Shown one piece after another: positions 23,001-36,837 of a stretch of 64,000 nt of DNA; position 1 is the first letter of the stretch; every line of letters starts with the position of its first letter. The notes below the pieces were generated by a model, which did no database searches, was not told the origin of the DNA, and was given only the letters and a program-made list of their open reading frames with translations. Position numbers and translations under genes: made by a program. Source of the DNA: Petrolisthes cinctipes (taxonomy: Eukaryota > Arthropoda > Malacostraca > Decapoda > Porcellanidae); the NCBI GenBank assembly GCA_033782935.1, contig JAWQEG010001559.1:930001-994000 (forward strand), read 5' to 3'.

Positions 23001-23134
23001 TGGTGTTTTGAGCCAGAATTTGAGATATAAACGGGTACAGAAGATGCATGCACATATCGACTTTTGGGCACCTAAAAGATCGATTTTCAGTATGTTTTTG
23101 GCCTGTATTTTGAAAATACTCTAACACGGAGTAG
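20091..23134 (+). repeat. Satellite block with mixed trimers and a 640-bp echo
   Basis: Starts: A2 20189, B2 20366, shortened junction 20504, C/A1, B1 20681, C/A2 20829, B2 21006, shortened junction 21144, C1, A1 21320, B1 21497, C2 21647, A2 21824, B2 22001, C2 22149, A2 22325, B2 22502, shortened junction 22640, C/A1, chimera 22816, A 22958. The marker GAATTCTCGGGTG occurs at 20,401 and 21,041 (offset 640) and again near 22,040. About 22.25-22.74 kb recurs at about 31.13-31.62 kb (offset 8,883), sharing GGCATTTACAGATT and GGTACTGTAGATG. Confidence 0.78.
22816..22957 (+). repeat. Three-way chimeric monomer
   Basis: It begins with the six-base-deleted B1 front GGCATGTACCTTCTGGG, continues with the B2 junction CGACTTTTTGGCACC, and ends as C1 (TTTTCAGCATGTTTTGGGC, CACGGAGTAG). 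It therefore lacks the B-specific TATTCTAGCACTG end. The same six-base deletion occurs near 34,527, 38,496, 40,319, 43,471 and 45,295. Confidence 0.78.
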
Positions 23135-24928
23135 GCATGTACAGATACCTTCTGGGACCTCTAAATATCGAATTTTCGGGTGTTTTGGGACGGAATTTGA
23201 GATATCGATTTTTTGGAACCTAAAAGATCGATTTTTAGCATGTTTTTAGCCTATATTTTGAAAATATTCTAGCACTGTGTAGGCATGTACAGATTGCTTC
23301 TGGGACCCCAAAATATTGAATTTTCGGGTGTTTTGAGCCTGAATTTGAGATATAAACGGGTACAGATGATACATGCACATATTGACTTTGGGCATCTAAA
23401 ATATCGATTTTCAGCATGTTTTGGGCCTGTATTTTGAAAATACTCTAACACTGAGTAGGCATGTACAGATTGCTTCTGGGACCCCAAAATATTGAATTTT
23501 CGGGTGTTTTGAGCCTTAATTCGAGATATAAACGGGTACTGAAGATGCATGCACATATCGACTTTTGGGCACCTAAAAGATCGATTTTCAGTATGTTTTT
23601 GGCCTGTATTTTGAAAATACTCTAACACGGAGTAGGCATGTACAGATACCTTCTGGGACCTCTAAATATCGAATTTTCGGGTGTTTTGGGACTGAATTTT
23701 AGATATCGATTTTTTGGCACCTAAAATGTCGATTTTTAGCATGTTTTTAGCCTATATTTTGAAAATATTCTAGCACTGTGTAGGCATGTACAGATTGCTT
23801 CTGGGACCCTAAAATATTGAATTTTCGGGTGTTTTGAGCATGAATTTGAGATATAAACGGGTACAGACGATACATGCACATATTGACTTTGGGCATCTAA
23901 AATATCGATTTTCAGCATGTTTTGGGCCTGTATTTTGAAAATACTCTAACACTGAGTAGGCATGTACAGATTGCTTCTTTGACCCCAAAATATTGAATTT
24001 TCGGGTGTTTTGAGCCTGAATTTGAGATATAAACGGGTACTGAAGATGCATGCACATATCGACTTTTGTGCACCTAAAAGATCGATTTTCAGTATGTTTT
24101 GAGCGTGTATTTTGAAAATACTCGAACACGGAGTGTACAGATCGCTTCTGGGACCCCTAAATATAGATTTTTCGGGTGTTTTGGGACTGAATTTGAGATA
24201 TCGACTTTTTGGCACCTAAAAGATCGATTTTTAGCATGTTTTTAGCCTATATTTTGAAAATATTCTAGCACTGAGTAGGCATGTACAGATTGCTTCTGGG
24301 ACCCCAAAATATTGAATTTTCGGGTGTTTTGAGCCTGAATTTGAGATATAAACGGGTACAGAAGATACATGCACATATTGACTTTGGGCACCAAAAATAT
24401 CGTTTTTCAGCATGTTTTGGGCCTGAATTTTGAAAATACTCTAACACGGAGTAGGCATGTACAGATCGCTTCTGGGACCCCAAAATATCGAATTTTCGGG
24501 TGTTTTGAGCCAGAATTTGAGATATAAACGGGTACAGAAGATGCATGCACATATCGACTTTTGGGCACCTAAAAGATCGATTTTCAGTAGGTTTTGAGCA
24601 TGTATTTTGAAAATACTCTAACACGGAGTAGGCATGTACAGATCGCTTCTGGGACCCCTAAATATCGAATTTTCGGGTGTTTTGGAACTGAATTTGAGAT
24701 ATCGATTTTTTGGCACCTAAAATGTCGAATTTTAGCATATTCTTAGCCTATATTTTGAAAATATTCTAGCACTGTGTAGGCATGTACAGATTGCTTCTGG
24801 GACCCCAAAATATTGAATTTTCGGGTGTTTTGAGCCTGAATTTGAGATATAAACGGGTACAGAAGATACATGCACATATTGACTTTGGGCATCTAAAATA
24901 TCGATTTTCAGCATGTTTTGGGCCTGTA
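23135..24928 (+). repeat. Long-range duplicated segment, left copy (partner 46.1-47.6 kb)
   Basis: 23,784-24,928 matches 46,427-47,571 at offset 22,643. Shared private marks: TTTTGAGCATGAATTTGAG in C2, CACGGAGTGTACAG (six bases lost, 24,131 and 46,774), ATATCGTTTTTCAGC in C1 and TCGAATTTTAGCATATTCTT in B. The front (23.2-23.46 kb, with CAGATGATACATGC and TTGGAACCTAAAAGATCG) also matches 46.1-46.43 kb, but offset by 22,968. One copy therefore gained or lost a 325-bp A+B pair. Confidence 0.85.
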
Positions 24929-27900
24929 TTTTGAAAATACTCTAACACGGAGTAGGCAAATACAGATCGCTTCTGGGACCCCAAAATATCGAATTTTCGG
25001 GTGTTTAGGGCCAGAATTTGAGATATAAACGGGTACAGAAGATGCATGCACATATCGACTTTTGTGCACCTAAAAGATCGATTTTCAGTATGTTTTGAGC
25101 ATGTATTTTGAAAATACTCTAACACGGAGTAGGCATGTACAGATCGCTTCTGGGACCCCTAAATATCGAATTTTCGGGTGTTTTTAACTGAATTTGAGAT
25201 ATCGACTTTTTGGCACCTAAAAGATCGATTTTTAGCATGTTTTTAGCCTATATTTTGAAAATATTCTAGCACTGAGTAGGCATGTACAGATTGCTTCTGG
25301 GACCCCAAAATATTGAATTTTCGGGTGTTTAGGGCCAGAATTTGAGATATAAACGGGTACATATCGACTTTTGGGCACCTAAAAGATCGATTTTCAGTAT
25401 GTTTTAAGCCTGTATTTTGAAAATACTCTAACACGGAGTAGGCATGTACAAATACCTTCTGGGACCTCTAAATATCGAATTTTCGGGTGTTTTGGGACTG
25501 AATATGAGATATTGATTTTTTGGCACCTAAAATGTCGATTTTTAGCATGTTTTTAGCCTATATTTTGAAAATATTCTAGCACTGTGTAGGCATGTACAGA
25601 TTGCTTCTGGGACCCCAAAATATTGAATTTTCGGGTGTTTTGAGCCTGAATTTGAGATATAAACGGGTACAGAAGATACATGCACATATTGACTTTGGGC
25701 ATCTAAAATATCGATTTTCAGCATGTTTTGGGCTTGTATTTTGAAAATACTCTAACACTGAGTAGGCATGTACAGATTGCTTCTGGGACCCCAAAATATT
25801 GAATTTTCGGGTGTTTTGAGCCTGAATTTGAGATATAAACGGGTACTGAAGATGCATGCACATATCGACTTTTGTGCACCTAAAAGATCGATTTTCAGTA
25901 TGTTTTGAGCATGTATTTTGAAAATACTCTAACACGGAGTAGGCATGTACAGATCGCTTTTGGGACCCCTAAATATCGAATTTTCGGGTGTTTTGGGACT
26001 GAATTTGAGATATCGACTTTTTGGCACCTAAAAGATCGATTTTTAGCATGTTTTTAGCCTATATTTTGAAAATATTTTAGCACTGTACAGATTGCTTCTG
26101 GGACCCCAAAATATTGAATTTTCGGGTGTTTTGAGCCTGAATTTGAGATATAAACGGGTACTGAAGATGCATGCACATATCGACTTTTGGGCACCTAAAA
26201 GATCGATTTTCAGTATGTTTTTGGCCTGTATTTTGAAAATACTCTAACACGGAGTAGGCATGTACAGATACCTTCTGGGACCTCTAAATATCGAGTTTTC
26301 GGGTGTTTTGGGACTGAATTTGAGATATCGATTTTTTGGCACCTAAAATGTCGATTTTTAGCATGTTTTTAGCCTATATTTTGGAAATATTCTAGCACTG
26401 TGTAGGCATGTACAGATTGCTTCTGGGACCCCAAAATATTGAATTTTCGGGTGTTTTGAGCCTGAATTTGAGATATAAACGGGTACAGAAGATACATGCA
26501 CATAATGACTTTGGTCACCAAAAATATCGATTTTCAGCATGTTTTGGGCCTGAATTTTGAAAATACTCTAACACGGAGTAGGCATGTACAGATCGCTTCT
26601 GGGACCCCAAAATATCGAATTTTCGGGTGTTTAGGGCCAGAATTTGAGATATAAACGGGTACAGAAGATGCATGCACATATCGACTTTTGGGCACCTAAA
26701 AGATCGATTTTCAGTATGTTTTTGCCTGTATTTTGAAAATACTCTAACACGGAGTAGGCATGTACAGATACCTTCTGGGACCTCTAAATATCGAATTTTC
26801 GGGTGTTTTGGGACGGAATTTGAGATATCGATTTTTTGGAACCTAAAAGATCGATTTTTAGCATGTTTTTAGCCTATATTTTGAAAATATTCTAGCACTG
26901 TGTAGGCATGTACAGATTGCTTCTGGGACCCCAAAATATTGAATTTTCGGGTGTTTTGAGCCTGAATTTGAGATATAAACGGGTACTGAAGATGCATGCA
27001 CATATCGACTTTTGTGCACCTAAAAGATCGATTTTCAGTATGTTTTGACCATGTATTTTGAAAATACTCTAACACGGAGTAGGCATGTACAGATCGCTTT
27101 TGGGACCCCTAAATATCGAATTTTCGGGTGTTTTGGGACTGAATTTGAGATATCGACTTTTTGGCACCTAAAAGATCGATTTTTAGCATGTTTTTAGCCT
27201 ATATTTTGAAAATATTTTAGCACTGTACAGATTGCTTCTGGGACCCCAAAATATTGAATTTTCGGGTGTTTTGAGCCTGAATTTGAGATATAAACGGGTA
27301 CTGAAGATGCATGCACATATCGACTTTTGGGCACCTAAAAGATCGATTTTCAGTATGTTTTTGGCCTTTATTTTGAAAATACTCTAACACGGAGTAGGCA
27401 TGTACAGATACCTTCTGGGACCTCTAAATATCGAATTTTCGGGTGTTTAGGGCCAGAATTTGAGATATAAACGGGTACAGAAGATGCATGCACATATCGA
27501 CTTTTGGGCACCTAAAAGATCGATTTTCAGTATGTTTTTGCCTGTATTTTGAAAATACTCTAACACGGAGTAGGCATGTACAGATACCTTCTGGGACCTC
27601 TAAATATCGAATTTTCGGGTGTTTTGGGACGGAATTTGAGATATCGATTTTTTGGAACCTAAAAGATCGATTTTTAGCATGTTTTTAGCCTATATTTTGA
27701 AAATATTCTAGCACTGTGTAGGCATGTACAGATTGCTTCTGGGACCCCAAAATATTGAATTTTCGGGTGTTTTGAGCCTGAATTTGAGATATAAACGGGT
27801 ACAGATGATACATGCACATATTGACCTTGGGCATCTAAAATATCGATTTTCAGCATGTTTTGGGCCTGTATTTTGAAAATACTCTAACACTGAGTAGGCA

Positions 27901-30900
27901 TGTACAGATTGCTTCTGGGACCCCAAAATATTGAATTTTCGGGTGTTTTGAGTCAGAATTTGAGATATAAACGGGTACAGAAGATGCATGCACATATCGA
28001 CTTTTGGGCACCTAAAAGATCGATTTTCAATATGTTTTTGGCCTGTATTTTGAAAATACTCTAACACGGAGTAGGCATGTACAGATACCTTCTGGGACCT
28101 CTAAATATCGAATTTTCGGGTGTTTTGGGACGGAATTTGAGATATCGATTTTTTGGAACCTAAAAGATCGATTTTTAGCATGTTTTTAGCCTATATTTTG
28201 AAAATATTCTAGCACTGTGTAGGCATGTACAGATTGCTTCTGAGACCCCAAAATATTGAATTTTCGGGTGTTTTGAGCCTGAATTTGAGATATAAACGGG
28301 TACAGATGATACATGCACATATCGACTTTTGTGCACCTAAAAGATCGATTTTCAGTATGTTTTAAGCCTGTATTTTGAAAATACTCTAACACGGAGTAGG
28401 CATGTACAAATACCTTCTGGGACCTCTAAATATCGAATTTTCGGGTGTTTTGGGACTGAATATGAGATATTGATTTTTTGGCACCTAAAATGTCGATTTT
28501 TAGCATGTTTTTAGCCTATATTTTGAAAATATTCTAGCACTGTGTAGGCATGTACAGATTGCTTCTGGGACCCCAAAATATTGAATTTTCGGGTGTTTTG
28601 AGCCTGAATTTGAGATATAAACGGGTACAGAAGATACATGCACATATTGACTTTGGGCATCTAAAATATCGATTTTCAGCATGTTTTGGGCCTGTATTTT
28701 GAAAATACTCTAACACTGAGTAGGCATGTACAGATTGCTTCTGGGACCCCAAAATATTGAATTTTCGGGTGTTTTGAGCCTGAATTTGAGATATAAACGG
28801 GTACTGAAGATGCATGCACATATCGACTTTTGTGCACCTAAAAGATCGATTTTCAGTATGTTTTGAGCATGTATTTTGAAAATACTCTAACACGGAGTAG
28901 GCATGTACAGATCGCTTCTGGGACCCCTAAATATCGAATTTTCGGGTGTTTTGGGACTGAATTTGAGATATCGACTTTTTGGCACCTAAAAGATCGATTT
29001 TTAGCATGTTTTTAGCCTATATTTTGAAAATATTTTAGCACTGTACAGATTGCTTCTGGGACCCCAAAATATTGAATTTTCGGGTGTTTTGAGCCTGAAT
29101 TTGAGATATAAACGGGTACTGAAGATGCATGCACATATCGACTTTTGGGCACCTAAAAGATCGATTTTCAGTATGTTTTTGGCCTGTATTTTGAAAATAC
29201 TCTAACACGGAGTAGGCATGTACAGATACCTTCTGGGACCTCTAAATATCGAGTTTTCGGGTGTTTTGGGACTGAATTTGAGATATCGATTTTTTGGCAC
29301 CTAAAATGTCGATTTTTAGCATGTTTTTAGCCTATATTTTGAAAATATTCTAGCACTGTGTAGGCATGTACAGATTGCTTCTGGGACCCCAAAATATTGA
29401 ATTTTCGGGTGTTTTGAGCCTGAATTTGAGATATAAACGGGTACAGAAGATACATGCACATATTGACTTTGGACACCAAAAATATCGATTTTCAGCATGT
29501 TTTGGGCCTGAATTTTGAAAATACTCTAATACGGAGTAGGCATGTACAGATCGCTTCTGGGACCCCAAAATATCGAATTTTCGGGTGTTTAGGGCCAGAA
29601 TTTGAGATATAAACGGGTACAGAAGATGCATGCACATATCGACTTTTGTGCATCTAAAAGATCGATTTTCAGTATGTTTTGAGCATGTATTTTGAAAATA
29701 CTCTAACACGGAGTAGGCATCTACAGATCGCTTCTGGGACCCCTAAATATCGAATTTTCGGGTGTTTTGGGACTGAATTTGAGATATCGACTTTTTGGCA
29801 CCTAAAAGATCGATTTTTAGCATGTTTTTAGCCTATATTTTGAAAATATTCTAGCACTGAGTAGGCATGTACAGATTGCTTCTGGGACCCCAAAATATTG
29901 AATTTTCGGGTGTTTTGAGTCAGAATTTGAGATATAAACGGGTACAGAAGATGCATGCACATATCGACTTTTAGGCACCTAAAAGATCGATTTTCAGTAT
30001 GTTTTTGGCCTGTATTTTGAAAATACTCTAACACGGAGTAGGCATGTGCAGATACCTTCTGGGACCTCTAAATATCGAATTCTCGGGTGTTTTGGGACGG
30101 AAATTGAGATATCGATTTATTGGAACCTAAAAGATCGATTTTTAGCATGTTTTTAGCCTATATTTTGAAAATATTCTAGCACTGTGTAGGCATGTACAGA
30201 TTGCTTCTGGGACCCCAAAATATTGAATTTTCGGGTTTTTTTGAGCCTGATTTTGAGATATAAACGGGTACAGATGATACATGCACATATTGACCTTGGG
30301 CATCTAAAATATCGATTTTCAGCATGTTTTGGGCTTGTATTTTGAAAATACTCTAACACTGAGTAGGCATGTACAGATCGCTTCTGGGACCCCAAAATAT
30401 CGAATTTTCGGGTGTTTAGGGCCAGAATTTGAGATATAAACGGGTACAGAAGATGCATGCACATATCGACTTTTGTGCACCTAAAAGATCGATTTTCAGT
30501 ATGTTTTGAGCATGTATTTTGAAAATACACTAACACGGAGTAGGCATGTACAGATCGCTTCTGGGACCTCTAAATATCGAATTTTCGGGTGTTTTGGGAC
30601 TGAATTTGAGATATCGACTTTTTGGCACTTAAAAAAGATCGATTTTTAGCATGTTTTTAGCCTATATTTTGAAAATATTCTAGCACTGTGTAGGCATGTA
30701 CAGATTGCTTCTGGGACCCCAAAATATTGAATTTTCGGGTGTTTTGAGCCTGAATTTGAGATATAAACGGGTACAGAAGATACATGCACATATTGACTTT
30801 GGGCACCAAAAATATCGATTTTCAGCATGTTTTGGGCCTGAATTTTGAAAATACTCTCACACGGAGTAGGCATGTACAGATCGCTTCTGGGACCCCAAAA

Positions 30901-32867
30901 TATCGAATTTTTGGGTGTTTAGGGCCAGAATTTGAGTTATAAACGGGTACATATCGACTTTTTGGCACCTAAAAGATCGATTTTTAGCATGTTTTTAGAC
31001 TATATTTTAAAAATATTCTAGCACTGAGTAGGCATGTACAGATTGCTTCTGGGACCCCAAAATATATAATTTTCGGGTGTTTTGAGCCTGAATTTGAAAT
31101 ATAAACGGGTACAGAAGATACATGCACATATTGACTTTGGGCATCTAAAATATCGATTTTCAGCATGTTTTGGGCCTGTATTTTGAAAATACTCTAACAC
31201 TGAGTAGGCATTTACAGATTGCTTCTGGGACCCCAAAATATTGAATTTTCGGGTGTTTTGAGCCTGAATTTGAGATATAAACGGGTACTGTAGATGCATG
31301 CACATATCGACTTTTGTGCACCTAAAAGATCGATTTTCAGTATGTTTTGAGCATGTATTTTGAAAATACTCTAACACGGAGTAGGCATGTACAGATCGCT
31401 TCTGGGACCCCTAAATATCGAATTTTCGGGTGTTTTGGGACTGAATTTGAGATATCGACTTTTTGGCACTTAAAAGATCGATTTTTAGCATGTTTTTAGC
31501 CTATATTTTGAAAATATTCTAGCACTGTACAGATTGCTTCTGGGACCCCAAAATATTGAATTTTCTGGTGTTTTGAGCCTGAATTTGAGATATAAACGGG
31601 TACAGAAGATACATGCACATATTGACTTTGGGCATCTAAAATATCGATTTTCAGCATGTTTTGGGCCTGTATTTTGAAAATACTCTAACACTGAGTAGGC
31701 ATGTACAGATTGCTTCTGGGACCCCAAAATATTGAATTTTCGGGTGTTTTGAGCCTGAATTTGAGATATAAACGGGTACTTAAGATGCATGCACATATCG
31801 ACTTTTGTGCACCTAAAAGATCGATTTTCAGTATATTTTGAGCATGTATTTTGAAAATACTCTAACACGGAGTAAGCATGTACAGATCGCTTCTGGGACC
31901 CCTAAATATCGAATTTTCGGGTGTTTTGGGACTGAATTTGAGATATCGACTTTTTGGCAACTAAAAGATCGATTTTTAGCATGTTTTTAGCCTATATTTT
32001 GAAAATATTCTAGCACTGTACAGATAGCTTCTGGGACCCCAAAATATTGAATTTTCGGGTGTTTTGAGCCTGAATTTGAGATATAAACGGGTACAGAAGA
32101 TACATGCACATATTGACTTTGGGCACCAAAAATATCGATTTTCAGCATGTTTTGGGCCTGAATTTTGAAAATACTCTAACACGGAGTAGGCATGTACAGA
32201 TCGCTTCTGGGACCCCAAAATATCGAATTTTCGGGTGTTTAGGGCCAGAATTTGAAATATAAACGGGTACTGAAGATGCATGCACATATCGATTTTTGTG
32301 CACCTAAAAGATCGATTTTCAGTATGTTTTGAGCATGTATTTTGAAAACACTCTAACACGGAGTAGGCATGTACAGATCGCTTCTGGGACCCCTAAATAT
32401 CGAATTTTCGGGTGTTTTGGGACTGAATTTGAGATATCGACTTTTTGGCACCTAAAAGATCGATTTTTAGCATGTTTTTAGCCTATATTTTGAAAATATT
32501 CTAGCACTGAGTAGGCATGTACAGATTGCTTCTGGGACCCCAAAATATTGAATTTTCGGGTGTTTTGAGCCTGAATTTGAGATATAAACGGGTACAGAAG
32601 ATACATGCACATATTGACTTTGGGCACCAAAAATATCGATTTTCAGCATGTTTTGGGCCTCAATTTTGAAAATACTCTAACACTGAGTAGGCATGTACAG
32701 ATCGCTTCTGGGACCCGCAAATATCGAATTTTCGGGTGTTTAGGGCCAGAATTTGAGATATAAACGGGTACAGAAGATGCATGCACATATCGACTTTTGG
32801 GCACCTAAAAGATCGATTTTCAGTATGTTTTTGGCCTGTATTTTGAAAATACTCTAACACGGAGTAG
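24929..32867 (+). repeat. Satellite block linked by 816, 1,140 and 2,958-bp offsets
   Basis: 25.4-26.69 kb matches 28.36-29.65 kb (offset 2,958), sharing GTTTTAAGCCTG, TATTGATTTTTTGGCACC and TCGAGTTTTCGGG. 25,766-26,28x matches 26,906-27,42x (offset 1,140). 26.64-26.89 kb matches 27.46-27.70 kb (offset 816), sharing TTTTTGCCTGTATT. A chimera at 27,398 joins a B1 front to an A1 back. Shortened B2 junctions lie near 26,081, 27,221, 29,039, 31,523 and 32,014. About 29.38-30.04 kb recurs at 36.18-36.84 kb (offset 6,796). About 30.44-30.91 kb recurs at 40.71-41.18 kb (offset 10,266). Confidence 0.8.
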
Positions 32868-35800
32868 GCATGTACACATACCTTCTGGGACCTCTAAATA
32901 TCGAATTTTCGGGTGTTTTGGGACTGAATTTGAGATATCGATTTTTTGGCACCTAAAATGTCGATGTTTAGCATGTTTTTAGCCTATATTTTGAAAATAT
33001 TCTAGCACTGTGTGCAGGCATGTACAGATTGCTTCTGGGACCCCAAAATATTGAATTTTCGGGTGTTTTGAGCCTGAATTTGAGATATAAACGGGTACTG
33101 AAGATGCATGCACATATCGACTTTTGTGCACCTAAAAGATCGATTTTCAGTATGTTGTTAGCATGGATTTTGAAAATACTCTAACACGGAGTAGGCATGT
33201 ACAGATCGCTTCGGGGACCCCTAAATATCGAATTCTCGGTTGTTTTGGGACTGAATTAGAGATATCGACTTTTTGGCACCTAAAAGATCGATTTTTAGCA
33301 TGTTTTTAGCCTATATTTTAAAAATATTCTAGCAATTTGTAGGCATGTACAGATTGCTTCTGGGACCCCAAAATATATAATTTTCGGGTGTTTTGAGCCT
33401 GAATTTGAAATATAAACGGGTACAGAAGATACATGCACATATTGACTTTGGGCATCAAAAATATCGATTTTCAGCATGTTTTGGGCCTGAATTTTGAAAA
33501 TACTCTAACACGGAGTAGGCAAATACAGATCGCTTCTGGGACCCCAAAATATCGAATTTTCGGGTGTTTAGGGCCAGAATTTGAGATATAAACGGGTACA
33601 GAAGATGCATGCACATATCGACTTTTGGGCACCTAAAAGATCGATTTTCAGTATGTTTTTGGCCTGTATTTTGAAAATACTCTAACACGGAGTAGGCATG
33701 TACAGATACCTTCTGGGACCTCTAAATATCGAATTTTCGGGTGTTTTGGGACTGAATTTGAGATATCGATTTTTTGGCACCTAAAATGTCGATTTTTAGC
33801 ATGTTTTTAGCCTATATTTTGAAAATATTCTAGCACTGTGTAGGCATGTACAGATTGCTTCTGGGACCCCAAAATATTGAATTTTCGGGTGTTTTGAGCC
33901 TGAATTTGAGATATAAACGGGTACAGAAGATACATGCACATATTGACTTTGGGCATCTAAAATATCGATTTTCAGCATGTTTTGGGCCTGTATTTTGAAA
34001 ATACTCTAACACCGAGTAGGCATGTACAGAATGCTTCTGGGACCCCAAAATATTGAATTTTCGGGTGTTTTGAGCCTGAATTTGAGATATAAACGGGTAC
34101 TGAAGATGCATGCACATATCGACTTTTGTGCACCTAAAAGATCGATTTTCAGTATGTTTTGAGCGTGTATTTTGAAAATACTCTAACACGGAGTAGGCAT
34201 GTACAGATCGCTTCTGGGACCCCTAAATATCGAATTTTCGGGTGTTTTGGGACTGAATTTGAGATATCGACTTTTTGGCACCTAAAAGATCGATTTTCAG
34301 CATGTTTTGGGCCTGAATTTTGAAAATACTCTAACACGGAGTAGGCATGTACAGATCGCTTCTGCGACCCCAAAATATCGAATTTTCGGGTGTTTTGAGC
34401 CAGAATTTGAGATATAAACGGGTACTAAAGATGCATGCACATATCGACTTTTGGGCACCTAAAAGATCGATTTTCAGTATGTTTTTGGCAAGTATTTTGA
34501 AAATACTGTAACACGGAGTAGGCATGTACCTTCTGGGACCTCTAAATATCGAATTTTTGGGTGTTTTGGGACTGAATTTGAGATATCGATTTTTTGGCAC
34601 CTAAAATGTCGAACGTTAGTATATTTTTTGCCTATATTTTGAAAATATTTTAGCACTGTGTGCAGGCATGTACAGATTGCTTCTGGGACCCCAAAATATT
34701 GAATTTTCGGGTGTTTTGAGCATGAATTTGAGATATAAACGGGTACAGAAGATACATGCACATATTGACTTTGGGCATCTAAAATAACGATTTTCAGCAT
34801 GTTTTGGGCCTGTATTTTAAAAAATACTCTAACACTGAGTAGGCATGTACAGATTGCTTCTGGGACCCCAAAATATTGAATTTTCGGGTGTTTTGAGCCT
34901 GAATTTGAGATATAAACGGGTACTGAAGATGCATGCACATATCGACTTTTGTGCACCTAAAAGATCGATTTTCAGTATGTTTTGAGCATGTATTTTGAAA
35001 ATACTCTAACACGGAGTAGGCATGTACAGATCGCTTCTGGGACCCCTAAATATCGAATTCTCGGATGTTTTGGGACTTAATTAGAGATATCGACTTTTTG
35101 GCACCTAAAAGATCGATTTTTAGCATGTTTTTAGCCTATATTTTAAAAATATTCTAGCACTGAGTAGGCATATACAGATTGCTTCTGGGACCCCAAAATA
35201 TATAATTTTCGGGTGTTTTGAGCCTGAATTTGAAATATAAACGGGTACAGAAGATACATGCACATATTGACTTTGGGCACCAAAAATATCGATTTTCAGC
35301 ATGTTTTGCGCCTAAATTTTGAAAATACTCTAACACGGAGTAGGCAAATACAGATCGCTTCTGGGACCTCAAAATATCGAATTTTCGGGTGTTTAAGGCC
35401 AGAATTTGAGATATAAACGGGTACAGAAGATGCATGCACATATCGACTTTTGGGCACCTAAAAGATCGATTTTCAGTATGTTTTTGGCCTGTATTTTGAA
35501 AATACTCTAACACGGAGTAGGCATGTACAGATACCTTCTGGGACCTATAAATATCGAATTTTCGGGTGTTTTGGGACTGAATTTGAGATATCGATTTTTT
35601 GGCACCTAAAATGTCGATTTTTAGCATGTTTTTAGCCTATATTTTGAAAATATTCTAGCACTGTGTAGGCATGTACAGATTGCTTCTGGGACCCCAAAAT
35701 ATTGAATTTTCGGGTGTTTTGAGCCTGAATTTGAGAAATAAACGGGTACAGAAGATACATGCACATATTGACTTTGGGCATCTAAAATATCGATTTTCAG

Positions 35801-36837
35801 CATGTTTTGGGCCTGTATTTTGAAAATACTCTAACACTGAGTAGGCATGTACAGATCGCTTCTGGGACCCCAAAATATCGAATTTTCGGGTGTTTAGGGC
35901 CAGAATTTGAGATATAAACGGGTACAGAAGATGCATGCACATATCGACTTTTGGGCACCTAAAAGATCGATTTTCAGTATGTTTTTGGCCTGTATTTTGA
36001 AAATACTCTAACACGGAGTAGGCATGTACAGATACCTTCTGGGACCCCTAAATATCGAATTTTCGGGTGTTTTGGGACTGAATTTGAGATATCGACTTTT
36101 TGGCACCTAAAAGATCGATTTTTAGCATGTTTTTAGCCTATATTTTGAAAATATTTTAGCACTGTACAGATTGCTTCTGGGACCCAAAAATATTGAATTT
36201 TCGGGTGTTTTGAGCCTGAATTTGAGATATAAACGGGTACAGAAGATACATGCACATATTGACTTTGGGCACCAAAAATATCGATTTTCAGCATGTTTTG
36301 GGCCTGAATTTTGAAAATACTCTAATACGGAGTAGGCATGTACAGATCGCTTCTGGGACCCCAAAATATCGAATTTTTGGGTGTTTAGGGCCAGAATTTG
36401 AGATATAAACGGGTACAGAAGATACATGCACATATCGACTTTTGTGCACCTAAAAGATCGATTTTCAGTATGTTTTGAGCATGTATTTTGAAAATACTCT
36501 AACACGGAGTAGGCATGTACAGATCGCTTCTGGGACCCCTAAATATCGAATTTTCGGGTGTTTTGGGACTGAATTTGAGATATCGACTTTTTGTCACCTA
36601 AAAGATCGATTTTTAGCATGTTTTTAGCCTATATTTTGAAAATATTCTAGCACTGAGTAGGCATGTACAGATTGCTTCTGGGACCCCAAAATATTGAATT
36701 TTCGGGTGTTTTGAGTCAGAATTTGAGATATAAACGGGTACAGAAGATGCATGCACATATCGACTTTTAGGCACCTAAAAGATCGATTTTCAGTATGTTT
36801 TTGGCCTGTATTTTGAAAATACTCTAACACGGAGTAG
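32868..36837 (+). repeat. Super-repeat unit 1 (3,970 bp)
   Basis: It begins with a B1 carrying GTACACATACCTTC. Its first ~2.97 kb (to about 35,836) matches unit 2 at offset 3,970, dropping to 3,968 after a two-base loss in unit 2. Private marks in order: GTCGATGTTTAGC, the two-base insertion GTGTGCAGGCATG, CAAAATATATAATTTTC in C2, GGCAAATACAG in A, ACACCGAGTAG and AGAATGCTTC, the six-base-deleted B1, GTCGAACGTTAGTATATT, and TTTTAAAAAATACTC. The rest (about 35.84-36.84 kb) differs from units 2 and 3 and partly matches 29.4-30.0 kb. Confidence 0.86.
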
